Source of the DNA: Amycolatopsis jejuensis
Lineage (GTDB): Bacteria > Actinomycetota > Actinomycetes > Mycobacteriales > Pseudonocardiaceae
NCBI RefSeq assembly: GCF_000717335.1
Contig: NZ_JNYZ01000023.1
Location: 62,001 to 126,000, forward strand
Direction: 5' to 3'
Length of the DNA stretch: 64,000 bases
Translations under genes and position numbers: made by a program
The notes under the pieces: model-generated
Told to the model about the DNA's origin: nothing
The model's database searches: none
Seen by the model: only the letters and a program-made list of their open reading frames with translations
Shown: in pieces, positions 33,333 through 42,133 of the stretch
Position numbering within the stretch: the first letter of the stretch is position 1
How the letters are laid out: each line of letters begins with the position of its first letter

Positions 33333-34181
33333 CTACCGGACGGTCTCGTAGGCGATGCCGGATGGGGTCGCGCCGTCCTTGACCAGCCGACCCCATTTCA
33401 GGCCGGGAAAATGGGCCGCGGCGAACGGCAGCCCGGTGTCGTAGAGGCGGCGCCGGTACCGTTCGATTGCCTCGATGGCCTTGCCGTGGTCCTGGTTGAA
33501 GGCCAGATCCCAGGCCTCGACCAGTTCCCCCTGCGTGTGCACCAGATCGCCGAGCAGCAGACCCTGCTCGCCTCGGGAAGTCAGCTCGAACACCGTGTGC
33601 CCTGGGGTGTGCCCGGCGGCTTCCAGCGCGACGATGCCGGGCAGAATCTCGTCCCCGGCCTCGAAAAGCTCGATCCGGTGGGCGACCGGCGCGAACCTGA
33701 CTGAGACCAGGTCGCGGTCGGCCTTGGTGACCGCGACTTCCCACTCCTCGAGCTGGTAGCCGGTAGGGGAGTAGTGCTCCCAATCGCGCCGGTCGATCCG
33801 GATGGCCGCATTGGGGAAGTACGCCTTGCCTGCTTGCGACGTCCAGCCGATGTGGTCGATGTGCAGGTGTGAGTACACGACGTCGGTGATGTCGAGCGGG
33901 CTGACGTCCAGCGCCCACAGCGCCGACCGCAGCCCGCCACCGTTGAATGGCGGCAGGGCATCGAGTCCCATTCCGGTGTCGTGCAAGACAACCTTGTCGC
34001 GGTAGCGAATGAGGTACGACCCGATGGTGTTGATCTGCTGTCCGGTGCACGGATCGAGGTATCTCGCGTAGGGCGCCCAATCTTCCTCCGTGGGCGGGTT
34101 TACGCCCCCGTAGAGGCCCTCCTTGTCCAGCGCGGCCTCACCGTCGATGAGCGCGTCGATGCGCATGTCGCCGATCTGCAT
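33333..34181 (-). CDS. Metallo-beta-lactamase-fold hydrolase (lactonase-like)
   Basis: A 282-residue binuclear-metal hydrolase. The metal motif SHLHIDHIGW (HxHxDH) lies at about 101-110, followed by AGHTPGHTVF and GDLVHTQ, and a final His near AAAHFPG. The order and spacing resemble AHL lactonases and related MBL-fold lactone hydrolases. ATG 34181 follows GGGAGCG; a GTG further upstream gives a poorer site. It is the first gene of the SDR/monooxygenase operon, so hydrolysis of the product lactone is the simplest proposal. Confidence 0.88.
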   Translation of the reverse strand: MQIGDMRIDALIDGEAALDKEGLYGGVNPPTEEDWAPYARYLDPCTGQQINTIGSYLIRYRDKVVLHDTGMGLDALPPFNGGGLRSALWALDVSPLDITDVVYSHLHIDHIGWTSQAGKAYFPNAAIRIDRRDWEHYSPTGYQLEEWEVAVTKADRDLVSVRFAPVAHRIELFEAGDEILPGIVALEAAGHTPGHTVFELTSRGEQGLLLGDLVHTQGELVEAWDLAFNQDHGKAIEAIERYRRRLYDTGLPFAAAHFPGLKWGRLVKDGATPSGIAYETVR

Positions 34182-34316
34182 GAGCGCTCCCTTGCCCGAG
34201 CTGTGCTTCCGCACTGAGCGTCGGTTTCGAGGGCACTTCGGTAAAGGCGCGTTCGTCTTTCGCGGACGGTTCGCCGCTACCCGCTGGTCTGTGGGAGACT
34301 CGCGGGGTTTGCGCGG

Positions 34317-35402
34317 TCAGCGTCCGGCGGCCTGGCGGTATGCGGCAAGGGTGCGCAGGGCGGTGTTGTGCCAGGTGAAACCGGCGGCGTGGGCGCGTCT
34401 TGCGGTGGACGTCGCGGTTGCGTGCGGGTCGATCACGGCTTGCCGCAGGGCGTCGGCCAGGCCGTCGACGTCGTCGTACTGGACCAGGGTGGCGCAGTCG
34501 CCCGCGACTTCCCTCAGCGCGGGGATGTCGGTGCACACCACGGGGACGTCGGAGGCCATGGCTTCCAGGATCGGGAGCCCGAAGCCTTCGTCGCGGGAAG
34601 GCAGGACCAGGGCAGCGGCCCCGGCGACCACGGTGCGCAGGTCCACATCGGACAGATAGCCGGTCTGGCCGGAGCGGGGCAACCGCGGGAACGGGCCGGG
34701 ACCGGCGAAAACCAGCGGGGGCAGGTCGGGGGCGGCGGCGTGCGCGGCGGCCAGCCAGTCGAGTCCCTTGCGGGGACCGGCGGCACCGGCGAAGAGCAGG
34801 TATTTGTCCGGGAGCCGCAGTTTTGCGCGGACACCGTCATCGGGAGGACGGGCGGTGAACCACGCCGGATTGACGCCGAGCGGGGTCGCGACAATGCGGG
34901 AACGGTCGACGTCCAGTTTCTCGGCTACCAAATCTGCGACGGCTTCCGTCGGGGTGCAAATGACGCTCGCGCGATGCGCACCACGGCGGACCAGTTCCGG
35001 CAGGGTTCGGTCCGATGGCGACAATTCCTGGGGGGCGTCGATGAAAGCCAGGTCGTGAATGGTCAATACCCCGGCGGCGCGAAGTCGGCCGGGGAGGACG
35101 AAATTGGTGCCGTGTACGACATCCGTGGTTCCGGCGAAAAGCTCGACCGGCGGTAGTTGCGAGCGTAGCCAGCTGGCTCGGAGGAGCCGAGCCGACACTG
35201 GCATGCCGCGCGCCTGTACGCCGTGCGGGAGGACGTGGCGGAGTTTTCGCCAGCCACGCAAGGTAAAGGCGACGGCGCGAAGGTCCACTTCGGACATTGA
35301 CGCGAGTTCTTCACTCAGTGCGGCGGTATAGCGGCCGATCCCGGTGCGGGAGCCGAGAAGGGGAGTGCCGTCGAGGAGGACGCGCAGGGGACGGTCAGCC
35401 AC
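34317..35402 (-). CDS. Glycosyltransferase family 4
   Basis: A 361-residue GT-B glycosyltransferase that probably adds a nucleotide-linked sugar on the cytoplasmic side. The start LLDGTPLLGSRTGIGRYTAAL resembles mannosyl/rhamnosyltransferases of polysaccharide clusters. FAGAAGPRKGLDWLA and the donor-site motif DEGFGLPILEAMASDVPVV (EX7E) are present. GTG 35402 overlaps the stop of the upstream fusion gene by eight bases, so translation is coupled. Three consecutive GT genes on this strand make a small cluster. Confidence 0.9.
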   Translation of the reverse strand: MADRPLRVLLDGTPLLGSRTGIGRYTAALSEELASMSEVDLRAVAFTLRGWRKLRHVLPHGVQARGMPVSARLLRASWLRSQLPPVELFAGTTDVVHGTNFVLPGRLRAAGVLTIHDLAFIDAPQELSPSDRTLPELVRRGAHRASVICTPTEAVADLVAEKLDVDRSRIVATPLGVNPAWFTARPPDDGVRAKLRLPDKYLLFAGAAGPRKGLDWLAAAHAAAPDLPPLVFAGPGPFPRLPRSGQTGYLSDVDLRTVVAGAAALVLPSRDEGFGLPILEAMASDVPVVCTDIPALREVAGDCATLVQYDDVDGLADALRQAVIDPHATATSTARRAHAAGFTWHNTALRTLAAYRQAAGR

Positions 35403-37905
35403 GGCGCAACCGCTCGCGGGCGACCTTCGTGACCCGGCCAGCCGCGCGTCGCGCCAGCTCGCCCGGGCCGCCGGCAGCGAGGTATTCGCGGACCAGCGCG
35501 AGGTCACGACGTACCAATGCGGCACCGCGGACCGGTTCGCTCGTGGTGAGATCGGCGCCGCCGGGGAGGCGATCCGCGGCCGGACGCGGGTTCCGGCAGA
35601 ATTCCACCAGCGGCTTCAAGGCTTCCGGCCACGCGTACCGCTGCGCGACCACCCGGATCCGCTCGACGCATCCGGCCGTGAATTCCTTATCGTACAAGCA
35701 CTTTTCGAGGGCATCGGCCAACGCGGCGGCATCTTCGGCGGGTACCACGACGCCGAGGTTTTCGGCACGGACGAGGTCGGCAAATGCGTCACCGTCGGTG
35801 GTGACAATCGGCAATCCGGACCAGAGGTAATCGAGTACGCGAGTGCGGAAAGCGAAGGTGGTCTCGACGTGCTCGTAATGCGTGGTGACACCGCAATCGG
35901 CGTCGAGAAGCCAATTCTGCCGGTCTGAATACGGGACCCACTGCTCGTTGAAGAATACGTTCTTGTCCGTCAGCCCGAGTGAATCCGCGAGCCGCATGGT
36001 CCGCGCGCCGATATCCATTTCCGCGACCTCGGGATTCGGATGTTTCATCCCGAGGAATACGAGCCGGGCGTCGTCGCGGCGGTGGCGCAGGAGATCGAAA
36101 GCGCGGATCAGCGTCAGCGGGTCGAACCAGCTGTACACCCCGCCCGCCCACAGCACCACGCGGTCGGATTCGCCGATTCCCAGCGACGAGCGCAAACCCG
36201 GCCCGGTGCGGACCGGCGCCTGCGGGGAAAGGCCGAACGGCACCACCGCGAGCAGCGACTGCGTGGTCGGATCCGCGTCGTACAGCCGCGGGGACAGCCT
36301 GCCGAGCGCGGCGAGGTGACCGAGCCAGAAATGCCGCTGCCGTTCGGACGCGCAGAGGAAGAAGTCGGCCCGTTCGAGCTGCGCGTCGAGGACCCGGGTG
36401 ACGCCGGCGAGGTCGAGCGCGCGCTGGTCGTCGGGCGCGTCCTTGCCCTGTTCCAGCAGCTCCAGGTGCATCGGATCGTAGACATCGGCGACCACGATCT
36501 TGTGCTCGTGCTGCTTTTTCAGCGACGGCGCCAGCTCCAGCACGTGGCCCTGCAGGATGATGACGTCGGCCCACGCGATGGGGCCGTCGAGGTCGCGATG
36601 CTTGCCCGAGCTGATCCGGAACGCCGCGGGCGGCGGCGAGACCAGCGGGTTCGTGGTCATGAGGTGGACGTCGTGCTCGGTGGCGAGTGTCGAGGCGATG
36701 TTCCACGCGCGGATCGCGGGTCCGGCCATCCGCTCGGTGATCGAATCGCCGGTGAGCACGAGAATCTTGCGCCGCTGCCCGAAAACCTGCTCGATCCCGA
36801 ACGCTTCGACCAGGATTTCGTGCGCCCGCAGGTAATCCGGCAAGGGGTAGGCGGGCTCAAGTGCCTTGCGCAGCAAGGGAAGCAGGTCGGCGTCGGTGCG
36901 TACGCGCGCGGCTTGCTCGGCCGCGCGGGACTCGGCCAGCGACGGCAGCATTTCCACGAACCGGTCCACTGCCAGCACGCCGGCGAGCGCTGTGCGGGGG
37001 ATGGCGACGTCGGAGGTGTCGACTGGTCCGACGCCTTTTTCCAGATCGAGCTGGTCCGCGTCGATGCCGCCGCGTGCGGTGGCCCGGCGCACGGCCAGGG
37101 CGAGCGCCGCGGGTAACGCGCGGGCCAGGGATTCGTCGGACAGGTTCTTGTACAGCGCTGCGAGTGCGTTGCGCTCCAAGAGGAAGGTCTCGCGGCCGGT
37201 GTCGAGCGCGTCGACGGCGGCCATCGTGCCGTGGTGCCGGTGGTAGGTGAGGGATTCCGGCACGTACCGGACGCGCCAGCCGCGCAGGTTGAGCCGCCAG
37301 CCGAGGTCGACGTCCTCGTAGAACATGAAGAACCGCTCGTCGAAGCCGTCCAGCTCGGCGAACACCGCCGCGCGGACGAACAGCGCCGAACCGGTACCGA
37401 AGAGCACGTCCTTTGCTACGTCGTGCTCGGCTGCGGGCACGTCGGCGAGCGGGCTGCCCGCGTGCCGTTTGTAGCCCATGCCGAACCAGGTCAGGCCTGC
37501 GTCGACGAAGTCGGTGCCGGTGCCGTCCCAATCGAGGACCTTGCTCGCGACCGCGGCGACGGCCGGCTGCGCGCGCAGCTCGGCGACCGCCGCGGAGATC
37601 CAGGCCGGCGCGGGGCGGGCGTCGTTGTTGAGGAAGCCGAGGACGGTGCCGTTCGCGTGCCGCGCGCCGAGGTTGCAGCCGCCCGCGAACCCGGTGTTGA
37701 CTGGCGATTCGATGATCTTGGCGCCGGGTACCGCGGCCCGGATGCGCGCAGCGTCGTCGCCACCGGAAGCGTTGTCGACGCAGATCAGCTCGGTGTTGGG
37801 GTAGTCGAGGCCCTCGAGCGCCCGCAGGCAGGTGATGGTGTCGTCGGCGCCGCGGTAGTTCACCACGATCACCGAGACGAGCGGTTGCGGGTCCCCCACT
37901 GCCAA
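35395..37905 (-). CDS. Bifunctional glycosyltransferase: GT2 domain fused to GT4 domain
   Basis: An 836-residue protein. The N-terminal third is a GT-A family 2 enzyme (SVIVVNYRGADDTI, NNDARPAP, FFMFYEDVDLGWRLNLRGW) like rhamnosyltransferases of WbbL type. The C-terminal half (about 430-800) is a GT-B family 4 enzyme (VVLWAGGVYSWFDPLTLI, YLWSGLPIVTTDGD). A linker with acidic helices joins them. Two activities on one chain imply two successive sugar additions. TTG 37905 is preferred because GGGAG lies six bases ahead; GTG 37899 is the alternative. Overlap with the next GT gene is eight bases. Confidence 0.9.
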   Translation of the reverse strand: MAVGDPQPLVSVIVVNYRGADDTITCLRALEGLDYPNTELICVDNASGGDDAARIRAAVPGAKIIESPVNTGFAGGCNLGARHANGTVLGFLNNDARPAPAWISAAVAELRAQPAVAAVASKVLDWDGTGTDFVDAGLTWFGMGYKRHAGSPLADVPAAEHDVAKDVLFGTGSALFVRAAVFAELDGFDERFFMFYEDVDLGWRLNLRGWRVRYVPESLTYHRHHGTMAAVDALDTGRETFLLERNALAALYKNLSDESLARALPAALALAVRRATARGGIDADQLDLEKGVGPVDTSDVAIPRTALAGVLAVDRFVEMLPSLAESRAAEQAARVRTDADLLPLLRKALEPAYPLPDYLRAHEILVEAFGIEQVFGQRRKILVLTGDSITERMAGPAIRAWNIASTLATEHDVHLMTTNPLVSPPPAAFRISSGKHRDLDGPIAWADVIILQGHVLELAPSLKKQHEHKIVVADVYDPMHLELLEQGKDAPDDQRALDLAGVTRVLDAQLERADFFLCASERQRHFWLGHLAALGRLSPRLYDADPTTQSLLAVVPFGLSPQAPVRTGPGLRSSLGIGESDRVVLWAGGVYSWFDPLTLIRAFDLLRHRRDDARLVFLGMKHPNPEVAEMDIGARTMRLADSLGLTDKNVFFNEQWVPYSDRQNWLLDADCGVTTHYEHVETTFAFRTRVLDYLWSGLPIVTTDGDAFADLVRAENLGVVVPAEDAAALADALEKCLYDKEFTAGCVERIRVVAQRYAWPEALKPLVEFCRNPRPAADRLPGGADLTTSEPVRGAALVRRDLALVREYLAAGGPGELARRAAGRVTKVARERLRRG

Positions 37906-37939
37906 GACGAGCTCCCTGTCTTGTCGATTTCCGCCCAGC

Positions 37940-38869
37940 TTAAAGCCCGGCCCATGCCTCCCAGATCGCGCCTCGGCGCAGTGCCGCGATCCGGGTGACG
38001 CGGCCGCGTTCCCGCAGCGTGGCGGGTAGCCGGACGGCAACTTCCGCAAGCACGTGCAAGCGCAGCGCAGGGTCGAAGTTGGCGGCTTTCGGACGCGTGC
38101 GGCGGAGCGGCAGCAGCGCGGTCAGGACGGCGAATCGCGCCAGCTCACGCACGGCGACCGCGGCCGGTGCGCAGCGCAGCAGCATGAGCAGGCGGTTGCG
38201 TTCGTTCCAGCGGTGGAACTGCGGCGACCCGGGGTTCGTGCTGGCGCCGTGGAGGTGTCGGACGCGGGCTGCCGGCGCGGCGACGACGTGCCAGCCGGCC
38301 AGCCGCAGCCGCCACGCCGTGTCAGTGTCCTCGTAGTAACAGAAGAAGCTCGCCGGTACGCCGCCGACCGCGCGGACGGCCTCGGTGCGCAGCAGCGCGG
38401 CGCCGCCGCAGAAGCCGAAGACCTCGGTGGAAGGTTCGGCGAGGTCAGCGCCATGCCCGTCGGCCGTGAGCCGGACGCCGGTCGACTGCGTACGCCCGTC
38501 GGGCAGCTCCAGCCGCGACGTGACGGCGGCGGCGAGCGGCTGGTTGTCGAGGGTGTCTTCGAGGGTCGCGAGCCAGGTTGGTTCGGGGGCGGCGTCGTCG
38601 TTGAGCCAGGCGATGCGGGGGGTGGTGACGCGGTCGAGCGCGCGGGCCATCGCACCGGCGTACCCGGTGTTGCGCCGCAGCCGCAGTACCTCCGGACGGC
38701 TCGGGTGGGCGGCGAGGAGGGCGGCGGTGCCGTCGGCGGAAGCGTTGTCCACCACGAGTGTCCGATGTGGACGGCTCTGCGCGGCGAGGGCGTCGAGGCA
38801 GGCGGTGAGGTGGGCCGCGCCACGCCAGGTCACCACGACGACGGTGGTGCCGGATTCCGCGCTGGTCAC
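37940..38869 (-). CDS. Glycosyltransferase family 2
   Basis: A 309-residue GT-A enzyme: VVVVTWRGAAHLTACLDAL, VVDNASADGT, WLNDDAAPEP (DxD-like) and FFCYYEDTDTAWRLRLAGW, the acceptor-site motif of rhamnosyl/galactofuranosyl transferases. The C-terminal 80 residues are basic and may sit on the membrane. GTG 38869 begins it; only 18 bases separate this start from that of the divergent GT4 gene. It is the first gene of the minus-strand GT set, 34 bases upstream of the fusion gene. Confidence 0.9.
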   Translation of the reverse strand: MTSAESGTTVVVVTWRGAAHLTACLDALAAQSRPHRTLVVDNASADGTAALLAAHPSRPEVLRLRRNTGYAGAMARALDRVTTPRIAWLNDDAAPEPTWLATLEDTLDNQPLAAAVTSRLELPDGRTQSTGVRLTADGHGADLAEPSTEVFGFCGGAALLRTEAVRAVGGVPASFFCYYEDTDTAWRLRLAGWHVVAAPAARVRHLHGASTNPGSPQFHRWNERNRLLMLLRCAPAAVAVRELARFAVLTALLPLRRTRPKAANFDPALRLHVLAEVAVRLPATLRERGRVTRIAALRRGAIWEAWAGL

Positions 38870-38887
38870 CTGGGAGAGAATAGCGGC

Positions 38888-39955
38888 GTGCCCGAACTGG
38901 TCGTGATCGCCGAGCAGTTGCTCGCCCCCGTTCCGGGTGGCACCGGCCGGTACACGGCCGAGCTGCTGCCCGCGCTCGCGCGCACCGCGCCGCCGGGCTG
39001 GAGCGTGTCCAGCGTGGTCGCGCGGCATGCCGACGTGTCGGCGGCGCAGATCGAGGGGGTCGAGGGACCGCGCGTACTGCCGCTGCCGCCGCGCGCGTTG
39101 GTCGCGCTGTGGCAGCTGGGCGTCCGGTGGTGGCCGGGCGGTGACGCAGTGCATGCGCCTACCCCGTTCGCGCCCCCTCGTGCCCCGGCTGGCCGAACAC
39201 TGACCGTGACGGTGCACGACACGGTCCCGTGGACGCACCCGGAAACCCTGACGGCCCGCGGGGTGAGCTGGCACCGGTCGATGATCGCGCGTGCGGCGCG
39301 CCGGGCGTCGGGCCTGATCGTCCCGACCCGCGCGGTGGCCGACGAGCTGGCGGTGCTGGTGGACGTGACGGTGCCGGTGCGCGTCGTACCGCACGGGGTT
39401 TCGGTGCCGGCGGGGTCGGCTTCGCTGGACTTGCCGCCGCGGTATGTGCTGACGGTCGGGACGATCGAGCCGCGCAAGGGCATGGACGTGCTAGTGGATG
39501 CCGTCGCACAACTCGACGGGGTCGGTTTGGTGATTGCCGGCCAGCCCGGGTGGGGAGGGATCGACCCGGTCCGCCTGGCAGCCGAGCGAGGGCTGAAATC
39601 GGTGCGGGTACTGGGAAAGGTGACGGACGCCCAGCTGTCGACGGCGCTGCGCGGTGCTTCGGTGCTGGCAGTCCCGAGCCTGGCGGAGGGTTTCGGGTTG
39701 CCGCTGCTGGAGGCGATGGCGGTGGGGGTGCCGGTGGTGCACACGGATGTCCCGGCCCTGGTGGAGGTCGCGGGCGGCGCAGGGGTGGTGGTACCGCGGG
39801 GGGATGCACCGGCGCTGGCCGCGGGGTTGCGTGAGGTGCTGGGGTCGGCCGAGCGAGCAGGGGAACTGTCGAGGTTGGGACGGGAACGCTCGCGAACGTT
39901 CACGTGGCGAGCCGCGGCGGAGGCGGTTTGGGCGGCACATCGACGGGCTGGGTGA
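38888..39955 (+). CDS. Glycosyltransferase family 4
   Basis: A 355-residue GT-B enzyme with VPGGTGRYTAELLPAL at the acceptor side, TVHDTVPWTHPE, LTVGTIEPRKGMDVLV and AEGFGLPLLEAMAVGVPVV (EX7E donor motif). It resembles the 34317 and 40849 enzymes in layout, so the three are probably paralogues for one surface polysaccharide. GTG 38888 is 18 bases from the divergent GT2 start, and the promoters must overlap the coding starts. It is followed by an 893-base repeat-rich gap. Confidence 0.9.
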   Translation: MPELVVIAEQLLAPVPGGTGRYTAELLPALARTAPPGWSVSSVVARHADVSAAQIEGVEGPRVLPLPPRALVALWQLGVRWWPGGDAVHAPTPFAPPRAPAGRTLTVTVHDTVPWTHPETLTARGVSWHRSMIARAARRASGLIVPTRAVADELAVLVDVTVPVRVVPHGVSVPAGSASLDLPPRYVLTVGTIEPRKGMDVLVDAVAQLDGVGLVIAGQPGWGGIDPVRLAAERGLKSVRVLGKVTDAQLSTALRGASVLAVPSLAEGFGLPLLEAMAVGVPVVHTDVPALVEVAGGAGVVVPRGDAPALAAGLREVLGSAERAGELSRLGRERSRTFTWRAAAEAVWAAHRRAG

Positions 39956-40240
39956 GGGTCGTTGGGGTCGCGTGTTGAGCTTTTGGGCCGGTTTGGGGTT
40001 GAGGTGAGGTTGAGGGTGGGGCCGGGGTGGGGTTGAGGGTGGCTCGGGTGTTGGGGCCGGGCGTGGGTTTGGGATGGCCGTGGGTTTGGCATGGCGCGGA
40101 TTGGGTTGGCGTGGGTTTGAGGCAGCTCCGGATGTCGGGGCGGCGTGGGTTTGGGGTGACTCGGGCTGGGCGTGGGTTTGGGGCGGCGTGGGTGTCGGGG
40201 CTGGCTGTGGTGAGCTATCGCGGTAATGAACTCCGGAAGG
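39956..40240 (+). repeat. G/T-skewed tract with copies of GCGTGGGTTTGGG
   Basis: No gene is supported here. The plus strand is rich in G and T with few A or C. A degenerate GCGTGGGTTTGGG element recurs at about 40061, 40079, 40109, 40143, 40170 and 40186. Runs of GGG separated by TTT or a few bases could form G-quadruplexes. It lies between two glycosyltransferase genes and beside the 95-bp repeat array. Confidence 0.6.
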
Positions 40241-40690
40241 CGTGAAGCTCCCCTTCATACCTTTCTTCTCGCCGGGCAGTCGCGACTTGCCAACGGCGCT
40301 CCGGCAAGAGCCATGCCGACTACGCCCGGCAAGGAATGAAGGTCCCCTTCAATCCGCTCGCTTGCTCGTCTGCCCGCCCGTCCGTCCGCCCGCCCGTCCG
40401 CTCACTCGCCCGCCCGCCCGCTCGCTTGTTCGTTCGCGAGGGTCCCCGTCGCGCAGTTGCCTGTTGCGATGGTCCCCCTCACGGCCGCCGCGGATGGTGT
40501 GAAGGTCCCCTTCATCCCGTCCGGTCGCTTGCGAGGGTCCCCGTCGTGCGGCTGACTGTTGCGATGGTCCCCCTCACGACCGCCGCGGAAGGAATGAACG
40601 TCCCCTTCACCCCGCCTATGCGCTTGCGAGAATCCCTCCCCCACGCCCGAGTGTCCGCGATGGGTCCCCTCGCACCCACCTGGCGAAGCA
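40241..40690 (+). repeat. Tandem 95-bp repeat array built from short palindromes
   Basis: Two adjacent 95-base units (about 40436-40530 and 40531-40625) match at about 80 per cent. Each holds three short elements at intervals of 30-33 bases: GAGGGTCCCCGTC, GATGGTCCCCCTCA and TGAAGGTCCCCTTCA. The last is a perfect inverted repeat TGAAGG/CCTTCA with a 3-base spacer at 40500-40514 and 40337-40351, with one-mismatch forms at 40243-40257 and 40595-40609. A decayed third unit continues to about 40680. A (CCCGCCCGTCCG)-type tract lies at 40362-40432. No cas genes are near and no ORF is supported. Function unknown. Confidence 0.8.
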
Positions 40691-40848
40691 TGCTCCCTCC
40701 GCGTCATCGAGGGTCGCGCCGTCCGACCGGCTCGCGGTGAGGAATAACCCACCCACTGGCCGCCCTTCCAACAGCGTCCGACTGCAGGCATAAGGGAAGT
40801 TTGCCGGTTCCTGACCTGTGCGGTGCGTGATCGCCGTACGCTGCACTC

Positions 40849-41997
40849 GTGACCGGTGATCCCCGTGTGCTGATCGACGCGACCGCGGTGCCCGCGGACC
40901 GGGGTGGGGTCGGTCGGTACGTGGACTCGCTCGTCTCGGCGCTCGATCAGGACGGGGCCCGGCTCACGGTCGTCTGCCAGCCGCGGGATCTGCCGCTCTA
41001 CGACCAGCTTGCGCGCAGCTCCACGGTCGTCGCCGCATCGCCTGCCACCTCCACCCGCACCGCGCGGCTGACCTGGGAACAAGCCACCCTCCCGAGACTC
41101 GCGCGCCGGCTTGCCCCGGACGTAGTCCACTCGCCGCACTACACGATGCCGCTCGGCAGCGGGGCCGCTTCGGTCGTCACCCTGCACGACGCGACCTTCT
41201 TCACCGACGCCGTCCTGCACTCGTCCGTGAAAGCCCGCTTCTTCCGCGCCTGGACCACCACCGCCCTCCGCCGCGCGACACTCTGCGTAGTGCCCAGTCA
41301 CGCGACCGCCGCCGAGCTGGCGCGCGTCAGTCCGGTGCATCGCGCGGAGTTGGAGATCATCCACCACGGCGTCGACAGCGAACGTTTCCACCCGCCGTCT
41401 CCGGAGGAAATCGCCGCCGCGCGCGCTGCGGTCGGCCTCGGGACGACGCCGTACATCGCCTTCCTCGGTGCCCTCGAACCGCGCAAGAACGTCCCGGCGC
41501 TGATCCGCGGGTACGCGCGCGCGGTCGCCGGCCGCCGCGACCCGCCCGCGCTCGTGCTCGCCGGTCAACCCGGCTGGGACACCCAGGTCGAACGCGCCCT
41601 CGACGCCGTACCGCACCGCCTCCGCGTGATCCGCGCCGGTTACCTGCCGTTCGGCACCCTCGCCGGCTTCCTCGGCGGATCCGACCTGGTCGCGTACCCG
41701 AGTCTCGGCGAAGGCTTCGGCCTCCCCGTTCTCGAAGCAATGGCTTGCGGCGCAGCGGTTCTCACCACCCGGAGGTTGTCGTTACCGGAGGTCGGCGGCG
41801 ACGCGGTGGCATACTGCGGCGTCGGCGCAGGTGACGTCGCCGCGGCACTCACGGAACTCCTAGCCGACCCGTCCCGCCGCGCGTTCCTGGCGTCTGCCGC
41901 CCAGCGCCGCGCAAAGGAATTCGCTTGGGCGACAACGGCAGACCGCCACCGTGAGGCGTACGGCAAAGCCTGGCATCGGCATTTACGCAACCGGTGA
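40849..41997 (+). CDS. Glycosyltransferase family 4
   Basis: A 382-residue GT-B enzyme: LIDATAVPADRGGVGRYVDSL, VTLHDATFFTD, IIHHGVDSERFHPP, IAFLGALEPRKNVPALI and GEGFGLPVLEAMACGAAVL (EX7E). It is like mannosyl- or rhamnosyl-transferases of actinobacterial wall polysaccharides. GTG 40849 is the start. The upstream gap carries the 95-bp repeat array, so any control exerted by those palindromes could act on this gene. It ends before a hairpin shared with the convergent DUF3800 gene. Confidence 0.9.
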   Translation: MTGDPRVLIDATAVPADRGGVGRYVDSLVSALDQDGARLTVVCQPRDLPLYDQLARSSTVVAASPATSTRTARLTWEQATLPRLARRLAPDVVHSPHYTMPLGSGAASVVTLHDATFFTDAVLHSSVKARFFRAWTTTALRRATLCVVPSHATAAELARVSPVHRAELEIIHHGVDSERFHPPSPEEIAAARAAVGLGTTPYIAFLGALEPRKNVPALIRGYARAVAGRRDPPALVLAGQPGWDTQVERALDAVPHRLRVIRAGYLPFGTLAGFLGGSDLVAYPSLGEGFGLPVLEAMACGAAVLTTRRLSLPEVGGDAVAYCGVGAGDVAAALTELLADPSRRAFLASAAQRRAKEFAWATTADRHREAYGKAWHRHLRNR

Positions 41998-42024
41998 ATC
42001 TTGCTATCCGCGCACGCGACAACT

Positions 42025-42130
42025 TTGGCAGTCAGTCGTGCTGTGCTACGCTCTGTGATGCGAGGTCCTCGTAGGACCGAGTATGAGAGCCTGTGACGCG
42101 TCCGGACGGTCGTCTCACAGGCTCTTCGCC
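42025..42130 (+). ncRNA. Candidate small RNA or bidirectional terminator
   Basis: TTGGCA (42025-42030) and TACGCT (42047-42052) are separated by 16 bases and resemble a housekeeping promoter. Transcription from about 42059 would give some 70 bases with two hairpins: GGTCCT/AGGACC with a 3-base loop at 42064-42078, and an 11-bp stem (AGAGCCTGTGA, 42086-42096, with TCACAGGCTCT, 42115-42125). The second hairpin lies nine bases past the stop of the convergent gene, so it may simply be a bidirectional terminator. Confidence 0.35.
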
Positions 42131-42133
42131 TGT

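Noticed and set aside
36040..37116. Plus-strand ORF inside the GT2-GT4 fusion gene
   Set aside because: It is antisense to conserved glycosyltransferase motifs and has no start signal.
40027..40245. ORF in the G/T-rich tract
   Set aside because: It consists of Gly/Val/Trp repeats created by the DNA repeat; there is no ribosome site and no recognisable domain.
40241..40690. Possible CRISPR array
   Set aside because: Units are 95 bases with internal palindromes and diverged copies. Intervening sequences are themselves repeated, and no cas gene is near.
42064..42125. Possible tRNA from two hairpins
   Set aside because: The stems do not form a cloverleaf; there is no T-loop or acceptor CCA arrangement.
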